Part shown: in pieces, positions 26,254 through 58,335 of the stretch | How positions within the stretch are numbered: position 1 is the first letter of the stretch | Layout of the letters: each line of letters starts with the position of its first letter | Source: Lucifuga dentata | Taxonomy: Eukaryota > Chordata > Actinopteri > Ophidiiformes > Bythitidae | Reading direction: 5' to 3' | DNA: 64,000 bases | NCBI GenBank assembly: GCA_014773175.1 | Contig: VXCM01002115.1 | Coordinates: 16,835 to 80,834 of the forward strand | Program-made: the position numbers and the translations under genes | Notes under the pieces: model-generated | The model's database searches: none | The model's input: the letters and a program-made list of their open reading frames with translations, nothing else | What the model was told of the DNA's origin: nothing

Positions 26254-26254
<1 letters not shown>

Positions 26255-26524
26255 CTGGGGGGCGGAGAGGTTACAGGCAGGATTACAGACTGGGATTGGT
26301 TATATAAGTACATTGTCCCATTTGGCCAGATGCAGGCTGAGACAATGGGATGTAAGAGAGACTGATAGCAAGAAAAATGAGAGAGTAACACAGACTTGAC
26401 ATTGAATTTATTAAAAAATTAGTGCTCTTGACCTGTTAATTGTTTCAGCAGTGTCCTTCGGCAGTATAAGGACACACATTTTATTCTAATCACGCAATAT
26501 TATATTTATAGTATATGCTATCAT

Positions 26525-26640
26525 TTTGAATAAGAATCAGATTTATTGTACAAATATGCTTAGACATACACTGAATTTCACCCTGGTTAACATTCAACTC
26601 ACTGTACTTACATGTTGTGCCAAGACAACATGCAGAAGAT
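26525..26640 (+). repeat. Fish dispersed repeat (ATCAGATTTATTG type)
   Basis: AGAATCAGATTTATTG...TATGCTTAGACATACACTGAATTT has the same layout as 56489-56690 (CAGATTTATTTTTGCCAAGTA...CACATACGAGGAATTTG). The family is not assigned. Confidence 0.45.
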
Positions 26641-26696
26641 TATAAAGATGGGTTAAAAAAAAAACCCAACTTTAAAAATCTTGGTTTAATAGATGT

Positions 26697-26729
<33 letters not shown>

Positions 26730-26735
<6 letters not shown>

Positions 26736-26990
26736 CCAAAAAGCCTTCCACAGCTGATATGACATAATTATCTGAGGTTAAACAGGTTTCCATGTTTGGA
26801 AAGTCTGAAGGGGCCAAATCAGGCGAGTAAGGAGGATGCTGAAGTAGCTCAAAGCCACAATCGTGGTTAGCAGCCAGCAAGTATCACTGCACATTTCTGT
26901 AGTTTGTCCATCTTGTACGATGCACAAAGTACTGAGTAGCTCTGGAACTTGTAACTTACAATCACTGAGTTCAAATGAATGTAGTTGTGC
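26730..26990 (-). pseudogene. mariner-type transposase remnant
   Basis: The minus strand reads CGFELLQHPPYSPDLAPSDF, the hallmark of the mariner DD(34)D catalytic region, followed by AVEGFLDS. Only the C-terminal part is present, and it ends at a poly-T tract (26699-26730). It cannot encode a working transposase. Confidence 0.75.
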
Positions 26991-29869
26991 AAAACACCTA
27001 AAGAATAATACTGATTACTCTTTATTAGGTTCAGAAGTTATCAGTCATCCCCTGTATAATCTAGCCTTGGATAAGATGGAATAGAAAGCACAGTGTACAT
27101 CAAAACAAAACAACAAGACTTCTATGGTATAATATGAAGGGCAAAGGCAATTTAAAAAAAAAAAAAATCAAGGACTTCTGATGATATGGACCAATTATGA
27201 GTACGGTATGTTGATGTTTTCATCATTCAGCCAGAGGAAGGTTTTGAACATCTAGCCCTGGATGTGCTTGAGACAGTTATGAACGAAGCCAGTCTTAAAA
27301 TTTTTGTTTTTCTGGAACACGACAGTGAGCAAAGAAATAGGGAGTGAGAGAGTAAAAGAGGTGAGCAGGGGGAGTGAGTGGGAGATAGATTTGGGGTATG
27401 CAGGGAAAGAAAGTGGGGAGATCCAAACCCAAGAGAATGTTAAGCTGTGCTGGTATGTCAATGGAATTTGGAGATTTGTAGTTGGATACAGCATACATAT
27501 TGTTTTCTTTTTTAAAATCTGACTGAAAAAGAGAAAAGGATTAGGAAAAGACAATGAAAGTGGTTTAAACAGAAAAGAAGGAAGGAAGAGGCCAAGGGAG
27601 ATAGTTTAAGGAGAAGAGGTGAGGCAGTGAAGTGCATGAGAGAAAGAGAGGAAGGAAGTGAGGAGACGGGTGGTTGATGTAATGAAAGGGGAGACGGGCC
27701 GAGAAAGAAGGGTGGAGGGTGCAGTGGAAAAATAAATTTAAATGAAAGAGAGGGCGAGGGAGAGGAAGACGATAGGAAGCAGAATAACTTGGACTCTCAT
27801 CAGCAAATTCCAGGCATAATGCTGTTTGGCAGCCCATTCTTAAACTGAAACCAATACAAATTCTAAGATCTGGATTACTCAGGCTCCTCACTGAGAACTC
27901 AGAACCACATTTACTGCTGGAGGTCTTGTGCAATCCTTTCTAGGACTGGTTCAGCCCATGTCCCTGCTGACTTTGCTAGCTTGGAGCTGGAAGGCCAAAA
28001 GGGGGAAACACTTGTATGTGAGGCAGGAAACAGGTTGGATAGGGAGCATACACACACAGACCTAGTACTCCAAGTATTTCTGGTGGAGCTGACATGGGTC
28101 ATACACGTCATACATACCCTGATAAAAGCAAAAATTTGAGAAGTATACATAGACAGAATTAATAGGATTTTGTAGTTCTCTTATTATACTTGACACATTG
28201 CATAATAAGATATGAGGAGAGTCCGACAGGTGAGGAAATGCATGTAGAAGTGTTTTACTCTGATTATAACATTAACATGCCCAAATAACTCAGTTTACAA
28301 TCCCATAATCTAGGGATTGTCCAATTTATGCCGATTTCAATTCTAATTATGGTGTTTACATGATGTTTGAAAAAACAAATTAGATATTTTTTTGCCGTAA
28401 TCCCAGTAAAATCAAAGGTTTAACTTGCATGTGAATATACTGACTGGTATAGCAACAGTCAAGGGCAAAAGCTTTTGAAACCTTCAGAACTAAACTTGAA
28501 TTTACTCTGCATTCGGGTCCGCCCACATTTGCTACTTGATGATGATGTCGACGTACTCGCTTGCATGCTTAATGTCAATCTTGAGGATTAAATGCTATAT
28601 CCACCAAGGGACAGTGTGGGGGTTGAAACATAAATCATCTATAGTCTGCACTGGAATACTTTTTTAAAAAAAACTTCTGATTTCACTCGATAGTGTAAAC
28701 AATGGTGACAGAGACCCTCATTTTATACTTATGTTGCAAAGGTGAAATTAAAAGCATCAAAGGTGACAAAGAAGTTGCTATGTGAAATGTGAAGTGTCAA
28801 AAAGTACTATACCAAGGACAAACCCATGAAAACATGACAATGGAATAGAATCAAAAAAACAAATCTGGTTTAAAAGCAAAAGAGACAAAAATGGGTTTTT
28901 AACTGAGATTTAAAAGTCACCAATAAACTTTTGCTAACTACATGCTATATTCTTTTATTATGCAAAACATAATTCACAAGGGATAAACTATGGAGCCTTG
29001 AAATACATATGGATTCTCTTTTGGTTGGCCAGTTTTTCATAAACATTAAATATGCATGTTTAAAGCCAGTTACTAAGATGCTGGTGTCTTATACTGTGTG
29101 TCAGGGCCTAAAATGGCCATATGGCTGCTATATGCAAATTCCCACATAATGATGAGAGAAGTACAATGGTGTAGTAACACTTAGGAAGAGCGTACAGGGT
29201 TTGTTTCTTTGACTAAAAAAAGTTTGAAGAAACTTTGATTTACATTGCAAAATATCATGCATTTCCTCTCAGCAGCTCGCTGTGTGGCATCAGTTACTGA
29301 CCACTGCATAACTCTGGACTATATTACTGTTATTATGTAATTATGAAATCCAGCTATTAAACTCTGGTCTAAGGACACTGACCAAAGGACAACTGCAACA
29401 CAAAGAATATTGTCTGTCTTTACAACCATAACTATGGGTTGTGTATTACACACAGAACCAAAGGGCAACAAGAAAGACGATTAAGGACAAAGCTTGACTC
29501 AGAGACAGAAAAGCAGGGAATAGTGGTGTAGAAAGGATTTTAGAATGAATGGCCTCATTATGAGTGAAAAACCACAAATCTATAATGGGCACCAGTATTT
29601 CCCTTTTTTTCATTTTTTTTTTTTTTTTTTTTTTTNTTTTTTTTTTTTTTTTTTGTTTAGCTGTGGTGATTTGAAGCACAGTCCAATCCTGTGCCCACAG
29701 GCCTGAGACAGTCCTACATTTCCGAAAAAGAGCAGTTTACAGGTTCCCTGTTTGGTGATAATATTCACAGAAGTTGTAGTAACAGAAAAATATAAGATGT
29801 TTAACAACTGATTGATAAGTCCTGAGCCTGCCATGGAAAGGCCTGACTCAGTGCTATTGCAGTTGTTTC

Positions 29870-30235
29870 TTTTTCAGCCTGATGTCATTCCAATTTGATG
29901 CACTTCTGCCAATGACGCAGGACGGCTTTTATCCCAAGTCACTGTAAGAAAAATCTTCCACTGCTGATATCATCACCTGAGCCAAAAGCTAAAAGCTGTT
30001 TAAATTTTGGAAGAGGTGAGAAGGAGGGGGAGGAGGGGGGCAAATCAGGTGAGTTGGAAGGGTGCTAAACTAGTTCAAAGCCACACTCACAGTAGCAGCC
30101 AGAAAATATGTAATTACTGCAGGTTAGTCTAGTTTGTGTATTCTGAACAATTCACAGACCCTTAGGCACCTTTGGAACTTGAAAGTTATAATCATGGAGC
30201 ATGAATGAATGCAACTAATGTGCAAAAATAAAAAA
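29870..30235 (-). pseudogene. Second, more decayed mariner transposase remnant
   Basis: The minus strand of 30030-30100 still reads CGFEL and HPSNSPDL, with a stop between. The flanking sequence (AGCAGCCAGAAAATATG; TTTGGAACTTGAAAGTTATAATCA) parallels 26868-26990. Same family and orientation as the 26.7 kb remnant. Confidence 0.6.
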
Positions 30236-33200
30236 AGGAAAAAAAAAAAAAAAAAAAATCTTTGCTCACTTCCTTATGTGCCAGACTCAGAACTAGATGA
30301 GTTCTGAGTTCTATCATTCATGTGCTAAGTAGCTAGAATGAATTCAGGTCTGTACAAAGGTTGAAACGGTACTTTCTTTATGCTGTATTGCTGCTGTATG
30401 ATACATTACTGTAAACAAGTTCTCCGATTTTGTTCAGACACCACAGTTATAGTTTATAGTTAAGTGTCAAATGCTAAAACATTCACAAAGAGCCAAAAAT
30501 ATTGCTCTACTCCTCCTGTAATCCAGAGTTTCTCAACCTTGAGGTCAGGATCTCATGTGTTAACACTGAACCACTTCTGTTCAGGTCAAGCTTAGCATGC
30601 AGAGGCCTCTTACTGAAACAAGAGGCATCCCAATCTGTCCCAAATTAGACCAGCAGGCCTGCAGGGAATTTATCCAAAACATTCCTCCAGCCAAATCAGG
30701 TCTGCATGTCATTATCAGCAGTGAAGTATTTTCCACTGCAGTCGAGGAAAAATGTCTGGACACTCACTCTGTCATTAAGCTGGCATGTTACTTTACCTGG
30801 AACACAAGCCACACACATTTACATAATGAGAGACAGGTGGCAAGAAACATGGTTCTTATGTAATGCTACACCTGATATGTGTGTGTTCCTTAAGGTTTGG
30901 GCCTTTGCTGGAAAATACATCAATAAAATAAGTGACACTACGATGATGGGTATCTCAAATTAGGACGAGAAGTATTTGGTTTCAGCCAGGCTGGACTGAT
31001 TTCTTTTTGGCATCCATATTATCTGTGCACACACACACAACTTTATCCAAAATGTTCAGATGATACTTCCATGACATGCCAAAGACATTTGCATGAGAGC
31101 AAACAGCCTGAAAGGAGACTGCTGCTTATGTAAACATTTGTCTTGTATGTGTATGCATACGTGCGTGTGCGTGTGTGTCTGTATGTGATCTCTTAGACTA
31201 AGGGTTTCCCTTTAAGAAAACCTCAACAGCCAGTATCAGAAACCAGGAAGAACCAGTATTAAATTACAGTCAAGCTGGATTGATTTCTCTTGGCATTAGT
31301 TGGAGCTACATAGAAACAACCTTTAACCCAGAGCTTTGTAGGAGACTACAGGATTATTTGAGGGGGTTTTAATTCAAGTTTTTAAAATTTATTAATGAAG
31401 TAAAAATGTTTATTGAGAAATTTTACTTATTTAGAATCAAAATGTACTTGTTTCAAAGGTTTCAGGTGGGGTCAAAAGACATAAGACAAAATAACAAAAG
31501 CACAGGCCAGCAGATGTGTCCTCGTAACGTCCTTAAAAACTGTCTTTTGCCATTATTCACAAGCATATTAACAGTTTGTATGTCATCAAAGATGGAGTTA
31601 TCTGTCACAATAAAACCTCAGAAATTATTCTTTGAGGAGCCAACGCATGAAAGAGTTTGGTAATAACAGAGATACATGGTGCACATTTCCAAGACTCCCT
31701 GTCATGGAATCTGTCTGCCCTGGATCATTAAAACATCCTGGAATCCACATATAATTGGGACTGAAATTTTTTTTTGGTCCAATGATGCATTCATGCCAGC
31801 CAAACTGAAAACATACTTGCATGCAGTATTAATGGAATAGCAATAGGTAGAAGTAGACATGGTGTGTGTGATAACATTGCATATGCTAAAAAATCGAAAT
31901 CTGCAGCTTGTGTTTGCCTAAATGTCCAACTAAGAGCAGGCTTTTAGAGAAGATGTGGCCATTTCCCCACAAGCTTATCTGGATCAGATGTCACGCCTTT
32001 AGAGCTCATGACCTCTGTTAACCTGAACAATCTGGCACTTTCACTCACTCTTCTGCCAAATAAACCAAACCAGGGATACAACATGCTCACTTTTTGCAGA
32101 TCTGCAGAAAGCTCAGTAGCCAGAGTTGACTGCACACTGACCCCTAGTGAATAATCTACAGAACAACTCCCACCACATGACATTGCTAATGAGGACGATC
32201 CAAATCTAATGTTACGCAACCAGTAGAAAGAGTGAGGAGCGGAGAAAAATACAGACGGCCTTGGCGTTTATCTTTTGTAAAGTAATATCAGTGTCCTATG
32301 AATGGTCTGGCAATGTCAGCAGCTGTTTTATTAATATTTGTGTAAATTTATGCTGTAATTTTAGTATTGTGATTAAGATTACACCAATGCTTTATGTCTG
32401 CAAGGCTGCTGACATGCTCCAGTTGCTGCTGTGCTGGGATCCTGCTGCAAAGACTCTCCAGTAGAGTCCAGGCTTACATTACATTACGTAGTGGAAACAT
32501 AATGTCTTTGGAATTTTTTTCATGAATAGGGCCAAATGTGTGTGTGTGACTTTTTACTTGAATTCCACACACTGTATCCATTAATCTGCACTGTTGTTGT
32601 ATGTATCCAGTCTGTGTTTGAGAAATCATGAATGAAAGCGTCCAATAACTTGCAAGTAACCTGTATACATTTGCAATTATATGAGTCAGTCCTTCCAGAA
32701 GTCTTTCTTTCAATGCTTTTTTTTTTTTTTTTNTTTTTTTTTTTTTTTTTAATTTGCAGCACAAGTGAATTCATCTGTGAAAATTAGTCCTATTAATTAT
32801 TTGTTCAGTTGAAAATAGGAGTTAATACAAGTGAGTTTAAAGCCAGACACCAGCGACATTCATGAGAGGATGAGTATACAGACACAAATGTGAGAGTGTT
32901 AGAGAATCACCAACAACAGACACTTTGCAGAAATCTTCTCTTAGTGTCTCACTGTAATTGTTCGGGAAATTGTCTGTTTGTTGCTCAGATGGCAAGAAAA
33001 ATGACCACAACTGTGCCAAACAACTGACTGTATGTATACTGAGGTAAAACATCTTGAACAAGGGAAATACATTAGAATTTCTAGGAAAAAACAAGCTATC
33101 AGTATGAAAGTTAACATTTCACCCTCAAACTCAATATAATCTGTTTATTTTTTTTTTTATAAACTCAGTTATGGAAATACATTTTATTTTTATTCATTTA

Positions 33201-33308
33201 TTTTTTTTTAAGCAAAGTTAGAATTGTAGTTACACACACCACTCATACATTAGTGCACTGGAAACACACTGGATGAAAAAGTAACATACATATCACCAGT
33301 CCAATTTA

Positions 33309-33962
33309 TTAAAGGACCATACTGTCCATTTTGCATGTTTAAGCCTAATATATTAAATTTTCATATGTTATATTACTGACAATCATTTCCCAAAGGATCA
33401 GCTTTCCTCATATTTTGCAAAATCTCTTAATCATTCAAAATCAAATTTTCAAATGATACAACCACCTTAAAAATCAATGTTTCGACTGCTAAAAGTTTCG
33501 CAGCCTGATGAAGTCACGGTCACTTAAATTTTTCAATAAATGCAGGTCTTCTTTTGGGACTATATTCCCCAGTGGAGACATACATTCACNTTTTTCAATA
33601 AATGCAGGTCTTCTTTTGGGACTATATTCCCCAGTGGAGACATACATTCACTCTGCACTTGTTGTTGTGCTTAAAAGCTAAAATTATGTAACTTCGAAAA
33701 AAAAAACCCTGAATATACGTGTTGTTCGCGATGATGGATTACCTATCCCAAGAACGTTTCAAGTATTATCAACAAGGTGATTTTAATAGCATACCAGAAT
33801 GAACTGAAACCAATGGCGGTCTGGAAGGTAGGAAAAAAAAAAAAAAAAATTAATCCACAGTTCCAGTTGTATGCTTTGGGAAATCATTGTCAGTCATGTT
33901 ACGTGTATGAAAATTGAATATAGTAGGCTCAAACATGAAAAATGGATGGTATGGTCCTTTAA
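33309..33962. mobile_element. TTAA-flanked inverted-repeat element, copy E
   Basis: TTAAAGGACCATACTGTCCA to TGGATGGTATGGTCCTTTAA. It includes an artificial 61-base repeat around N33590 (33529-33589 equals 33591-33651), so the real length is about 592 bp. It keeps the uninterrupted site at which copy F carries an insertion (ATACGTGTTGTTCGCGATGA on this strand). Confidence 0.85.
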
Positions 33963-34099
33963 ACTAGACAACATTTCAACTGGATCTTCGTAAGATCAAA
34001 TTTGAACGATTTTGCAAATCTTTTGGCCATTGCAGTTCAGAAGCAGATTGCAGAAAATGGAGAGGGAAGACAATGTGCAACCATGCATAAAAACATAAT

Positions 34100-35992
34100 G
34101 CTCTATGAGGACCGTTATATTTATTTACTTTTTCACATACATAAAACATATGTGCACTGTAGCCAAAATGTCTCTATTTACAACAAGAAATAGATATAAA
34201 CAAAAGAGTTATAATACAACAAAAAGAATCCTTCAGTAATCCTTACAACATAGAAGGAACCAACAAAAACGTAATTTTAACACCTTGTAAAGTTTTTGTG
34301 CAGAAATGTTTACTTACAGGGAGAAGTATTTGTATTTTACAAACTCAAATTCAAGCCAGGGCTGCTGCCCACATTCTCTGTGTATAAAAAAATACACATT
34401 CTCGATAGATTTTATGATGCCATTCAAACGGGCTCAATGCAGTTATTCAACCAAAGCCAAACTCCTGTAGTGCTTGATTCCATCCTGAAGCCCCCCCCCA
34501 CCACCACCACCACTACACACACGCCTGAAACCAAAAGCTAATGACTTGCAGAACATCTCTGAGAACACTGTTGAACCATTTATCCATCTAGAACTGATCC
34601 ATCCTGACAGATTTTCAAACCTCATCCATGCAGATGATCAGAAATCTATTTTCAGTCTGATTTCCACCAAAGCCTTTGTGAGATCACTTCTAATCATCAG
34701 ATTTAAGAGGATGTCATGAATGAGAGAACAGACGAGCACGTGGTGTCATAGTAGTGGTGCACAAAGTCACTAAAATGTTTTTTGTTTTTTTTTCCTGACT
34801 GAGACAGAGTTGTTCCATTTGTGCCAGAAGCTAATGAAATTTAAAGGAATTTATTAGAAAAAAAAAAAAGAAAAAGCCTGGAACAAAAGCCCAAAATTTC
34901 CTGACTGGAAGAAATGGTCCTTTAAAAATGCTTCTTAGATAAACTTAGAAGGTACAGTCAAAGAAATGACAGACTTTAAACTTCAATTTATTCAACATCA
35001 GCACTCCCTGCTCAAGTTAAACGACTAAAAACTGCTGAAATGGCTGATTTCAATAAACAGGTGAATTAATTCCTGTATAACTGGTATAATAGAAAAAAAA
35101 AATAAAAACATGCAAAACCTAACAATATCTCAGATCTTCTAGAGAAACTGTTCTAGGCTCATATATTCAAAGAGGTGTTAAAAAAAACAACCTCTAAAGT
35201 GATTTGGGGAAGAAATGAAAAACAGGCTGAGCAGGAAACAACCAGCATGTTTACATCCACACTACACTTTGATTTTTGTCTGTACAGTGATTAAGGCAAA
35301 ATGCAGAGAAAGACATATACATGGGTGGAATTAAAGGATTCCATCATTTGAGAAATGTACATGGCTCGTTGCTCAATTGGCTTATGATGGGAAGTACAGC
35401 AGTTGAGGAAATTATTTACGTCAAATTGTAAGACCATGACTCGTTTACATGCTTGACTAAACTGATTTAAAATCACATAATGAGAGAACATTAATTTTGA
35501 TTTTGATCAGATTTTGGTGTTTAGATGACCTATGAAAAACAAAACTGCCTTAATCAGAGTCGGATCAAAGTTTTAATATGCATGCACAGTAAACATACTG
35601 ACAGTCCCTGCTTTGGTCCAAAACATTTGCAGGCCCCAAGTTTGGAAACTCTGGGACTAAATTATTACACAATTTAGACTTTGATACTTGACAAATATTG
35701 TAATTTGTAACATTTTGGTTCTGTGGACACCAGTGTTGTTCAGGCTTAATCGAGTTGAAGGCAAAGGAGGAGGGACAGAAAAAAGAAATATTGTCCCCAA
35801 AAATTTTCTTTGCCATGAGCAGCTTGTTTAATGATCTAAGTCCTTATTAAAAAAAAAAAAAAAATTCCCATGTCCTCCTGAGGGCAAACTCTCTACATTA
35901 ACAGGCTGGAACAGATGGCAAAATAAATTATCTTTATGCAAACATATGCACCCTCGTGTGTGAGTGTGTATGTACAGTGTGTGGGTGGTAAT
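34100..35992 (-). other. n4bp1: n4bp1 3' UTR (approximate)
   Basis: There is no intron or gene signal between the stop and about 34.1 kb, where the minus strand has AATAAA (34125-34120) in an A/T-rich context just before an inverted-repeat transposon begins at 33962. A UTR of about 1.9 kb would fit the long human N4BP1 UTR. The end point is inferred; an earlier hexamer near 34850 is an alternative. Confidence 0.4.
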
Positions 35993-54685
<18,693 letters not shown>

Positions 54686-54920
54686 TCCGTTTCTCGGTTG
54701 AACTGTCGCTCTCGACGACGAACCTTCAATACTCAAACCTTTTCGGTGTCCTTTAGAGATTTTCCCGTTTTCATTGTCGCTCTCTGGCTGTATTTCACTA
54801 CTGCGACGACGTTAACGGCGGCGTATAACAGCATGAACACCGAGATGCCAAGCTAGGCTATTAACTCGGAAGCCCCGAGTGACGTATGCGGAAAGTCCCG
54901 GTAAACGCGTCATCAAAACA
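54686..54920 (-). promoter_or_regulatory. n4bp1: n4bp1 5' UTR and CpG-rich promoter region
   Basis: CpG density is high from about 54,500 through exon 1 to about 54,910 (CGACGACG, CGGCGGCG, CGTCATC). The AT-rich flanks lack this. No TATA box is convincing and the transcription start is not resolved. A 13-codon upstream ORF starts at 54774 and ends at 54733. Confidence 0.45.
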
Positions 54921-55077
54921 CGACAGTGTAGTACAGAGCACATCCGTGATGGTTATCAGTATAAACATATCAAAACAAGACGTAAACTTTGCTAAATTAG
55001 GACAGTATGACATGAAAACGTAGCTGCAGCTGTGTTGTGTACAAACGGGAGGAAATGAGCTAAATAAGCACCGTCAC

Positions 55078-55395
55078 AGATTGTCCAAGTCTCTGGAACT
55101 CTGATGGAGGGATGTTAAACAATTCTTCTAACATGTTTGGTCGTTGTCTAACGTCCAAAATCTCCCTTAAGTGTTAAACTGGGTTGAGATCTGATGGCTG
55201 CAAAGGCCAAATCATATTTAAATCATCATTTTTATACTGCCACAACCAGCTAAGGATGACAGCATAACACTCCCATCAGGCGAAATCTTTGATCATAGAA
55301 TAAGTCATATAACTTTGTATTGATTTGCAGTGGCCCTTACCATTTTGCTGGCATGATTTGGAATCACTTGTCCTCTTAGACTGGATAGGTGTAAT
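55078..55395 (-). pseudogene. Tc1/mariner-like transposase-region remnant
   Basis: GGTCGTTGTCTAACGTCCAA, TGGGTTGAGATCTGATGGCT and TTTGTATTGATTTGCAGTGG belong to a common vertebrate Tc1-like repeat whose minus strand codes for the central transposase (an ANQYKVI-like stretch). It is heavily decayed. Confidence 0.5.
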
Positions 55396-55437
55396 TAGTT
55401 CTTGTGAGAGACTTACAATTATTACCAAGACAAAGCA

Positions 55438-55640
55438 CATACAGTGCCATGAAAAAAATTAGCCCCCTTTCTGATTTCTTCCAGTTTTGCACATTTGTCA
55501 TACTTAATTGTGTCAGATCTTCAAACAAAATTGAAAAAGAAAAACAAAAAAAAGCCAGAACACAAAAATACAGTTATTGCATTTTTTTTTTTTTGTTAAG
55601 ATCCGGCACAATTAATAGTGACAAATATGCAAAAAATAGA
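55438..55640. mobile_element. Possible hAT-type MITE fragment (CAGTGCCATGAAAAAA end)
   Basis: ACAGTGCCATGAAAAAAATT and TTTTGCACATTTGTCATACTT resemble a family of non-autonomous DNA elements widespread in fish. Ends and target duplication are not defined. Confidence 0.35.
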
Positions 55641-56488
55641 AGAAATCAGGAAGAGGGCAAACACTTTTTTGCTGCAATGTATGTTACAGCACATATATGA
55701 CAATATGAAAAACCTATGGTCCAATAATGACCAAACAATCAAAGCAGTTTGGAAGATATGCAGTTTTGCCTTCTTGTGGTTGAAATTTAAAATTTTAAGA
55801 GTGATAGTTATCATGTCATTTGATTGAGACTTTTGGAAATAGAAAGGATAAATCACCTCTCAAGTTTTACACACAGTGGGAGGCCTTTGCAACAAATTTG
55901 TAATATTTTGAAGAGCATTTCATTCAAAAAGGAAAAGTTGCCGTTTATTTTCTCTATTCTCGTTCCGTTCGTGGTATTTATTTTAACATTTTCTGTACAG
56001 GAGTCAGGCATAAAACGCTGCCCTCTACAGGCATTAAGCTACTTTGAAGTTGGAGCACAATTTAAATAATGAGAAGCTGGAGAATAAGAAATCAGGTTGA
56101 GTCACATAAAAATTTTGGCAGACAAAATCAAGAAGTCAAATTTGCACAGTTGAAAAACCACACTTGCTGCAGAAAAAATTAACTACTGAAGTTCATTCAT
56201 ATTGATCAGTCTGTAATGTTGAGCACCGTGTGCTTTCAGATTGTTCATTAATTAATTGCTAGTTACAGCAAGATCTCAGCAATAATGTCTGCAGCTTCCA
56301 TGTTTATGGAATGAACCAAATTGCTCTACAAAAAGAGGGGTTTAATGGGAGACTTTTGTGCTCTGCAGCTTATATATGAAGGTAATAAGCAAGCGGTCTG
56401 TGTCAGGTTGCAAAGAAACTGTTGTCATGGTCCTGATTACATTGTATTTCAGTCTAGATCCAGACTAGAGTCTACCTATTGAGTTCAG

Positions 56489-56690
56489 GATATTCAGATT
56501 CAGATTTATTTTTGCCAAGTAGGTTTTCACATACGAGGAATTTGCTCTGGTGCATGGTGCTCAGGAAGGAAAAGCAAAATATACAAGATAAATACAAATA
56601 TACGATCAAAAAATGTACAATATACACAGAATGTGTAAAATGTACAATATACAGAGGATGTACAATATAATATACAGGGAATGTACGTTA
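56489..56690 (+). repeat. Fish dispersed repeat (CAGATTTATTTTTGCCAAG type)
   Basis: Relative of 26525-26640. The right part decays into an imperfect tandem of ATGTACAATATACAGxG units. Confidence 0.45.
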
Positions 56691-57394
56691 ATGTAGCTAG
56701 ACTGTTGGATATTGCTTAATGTTTATTTTTTCTCAACATGTAAAATAAACTTGATTATTAGAATCAGAATTAGCATTGCACAGTGGCTAAAGCTGTCAAA
56801 CCAGCTTCATAAGTTTAATACTTATTTTACTTCATTAAACTAGAAAGCTGACGAATAACATGCTTCACAAAAGGACATCCCAGCCAACACGTCCATGTGC
56901 CTGAGATGATCAATGCTGACACTCACTAGTCTATGAAAATGTGTGAAGACTTACACATTATACTCACATAAAAAGTTTTAATTGTAACCACAGTCTTCTG
57001 TAGTTGATCACCAAGTGGCTTTCCCAAGAGTAGTTTAGAATTTTAATGCTTTGCTCAGAGAGCTCGTGGGAAGCTGCTGTCAATGTTCACACAGCTTTTC
57101 TTAGCCCAAAAGAAAAAGAATTAAATCAGAAGCCATCTGGTAAAAAATGTGCTTGTCTGACATTTAGATGATTGCCTTAATTTACTCAGCACCCCTTCTA
57201 TAATGTGATGAAGATAAAAGTGCTGCAAGAAAGGAGGTAAGAGAATCAGGCAGATCCATGCTGAGAAATAGTGAAAGAGCTGCACAATAATACTGCAAGG
57301 AAAAAGAGAGAGTTAGGAGACAGAAGAATATGGAGAATAGATACACAAACAGATAAGATATTTAGGAGATACTGTACAGTCCATACTGTATGTC

Positions 57395-57398
<4 letters not shown>

Positions 57399-57426
<28 letters not shown>
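57399..57426. repeat. GA dinucleotide microsatellite
   Basis: Perfect (AG)n. Confidence 0.9.
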
Positions 57427-57644
57427 CAAAAAGACATCTGCTATACCAGCATGATATTAAAATTGAGAAGTCCTCAAAACAGATGCATGCACTCCTGCCC
57501 ACACACACTTCTCATGCTGTTCGATGGAACATTTATTCAGTCAAATACCTGGACAGGTCAACAGTCTGTCATTGAGGTGACAGATATTCACACTCACTCT
57601 GAGACTTTCAGGAATTTAGAATTCATTTAACCTGCAAGTCTTTG

Positions 57645-57770
57645 AAGAGTGGGAGAAAACCAGAGCACCTGGAGGAAACCCACGCAGACACATGGAGAAC
57701 ACATTAACTCAACACATAAGAGCTCCAGCCAGATTCGAACCCAGGACCAACAGTGTTCTGTCTCTGCTGG
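57645..57770 (-). repeat. Common fish repeat with tRNA B-box-like sequence
   Basis: GGAGGAAACCCACGCAGACA and CAGATTCGAACCCAGGACC. The minus strand contains GGGTTCGAATCTGG, which looks like a pol III B box, so a retroposon origin is possible, but no A box or tail is seen. Confidence 0.45.
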
Positions 57771-57806
57771 ATAAATAAAACTGACAACAGACAAAGCTGA
57801 AGACTG

Positions 57807-57810
<4 letters not shown>

Positions 57811-57841
<31 letters not shown>
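57811..57841. repeat. GT dinucleotide microsatellite
   Basis: Perfect (GT)n. Confidence 0.9.
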
Positions 57842-57844
<3 letters not shown>

Positions 57845-58275
57845 GAAATTTATCACATCATATCAGAAATCGTTGGTGCCACTTTGCATTTGTATTAATT
57901 ATACTTCAGTTCCATGTTAAATCAAGTACTTACTCTTTAATAGGCCTCCGATTCCAAGAAAAAGCACAGAAAATCCTCATGTGCTGTACTGAAATTGAGA
58001 AGTTTACAGTATGAGTGTGAAAACTTAGACGCCTACCTAGAATGGAAGTAAATAGTGTGCACATGGGTTGAGTTGGGCTGTTTAAAAAAAAAAAAAAGTA
58101 ACACAAAATCTAGCAACAAAAAGGGAATAGCAGAACCACTGTATATACATGTATATACATGCAGATACTGAGATTGCAAGTTAAAAAGAGAAATTTAATC
58201 ATGCAATAGCTTTCTCTTTTTAACTTACTGCACATTTGAGCTAAAAACAATATAAAGGAAATTAGTTACTGCAAA

Positions 58276-58335
58276 TTTGAAATGTGTCTTTGGGTGTCTT
58301 GAAAAGTGCTATACAAATAAAATGTATTATTAATA
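58276..58335 (+). repeat. LINE 3' tail fragment
   Basis: GTCTTTGGGTGTCTTGAAAA and AAATAAAATGTATTATTAAT match the tail type at 48738-49040, indicating the same LINE family. Confidence 0.5.

Larger units (their letters stand above)
25720..34099. other. Intergenic region between siah1 and n4bp1
   Basis: No gene is supported. It contains two mariner remnants, a fish dispersed repeat, GA and poly-T runs, and transposon copy E. Open frames at 27252-27933 lie in G/A-rich sequence with no recognisable domain. Confidence 0.55.

Noticed and set aside
27252..27933. Minus-strand open frames of 100 and 122 codons
   Set aside because: Low-complexity Leu/Ser/Phe translations of purine-rich DNA, with no domain.
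57700..57750. Possible tRNA gene (GGTTCGAATCT on minus strand)
   Set aside because: Only a B-box-like motif is present. No acceptor stem, anticodon arm or A box could be matched; it is part of a common dispersed repeat.
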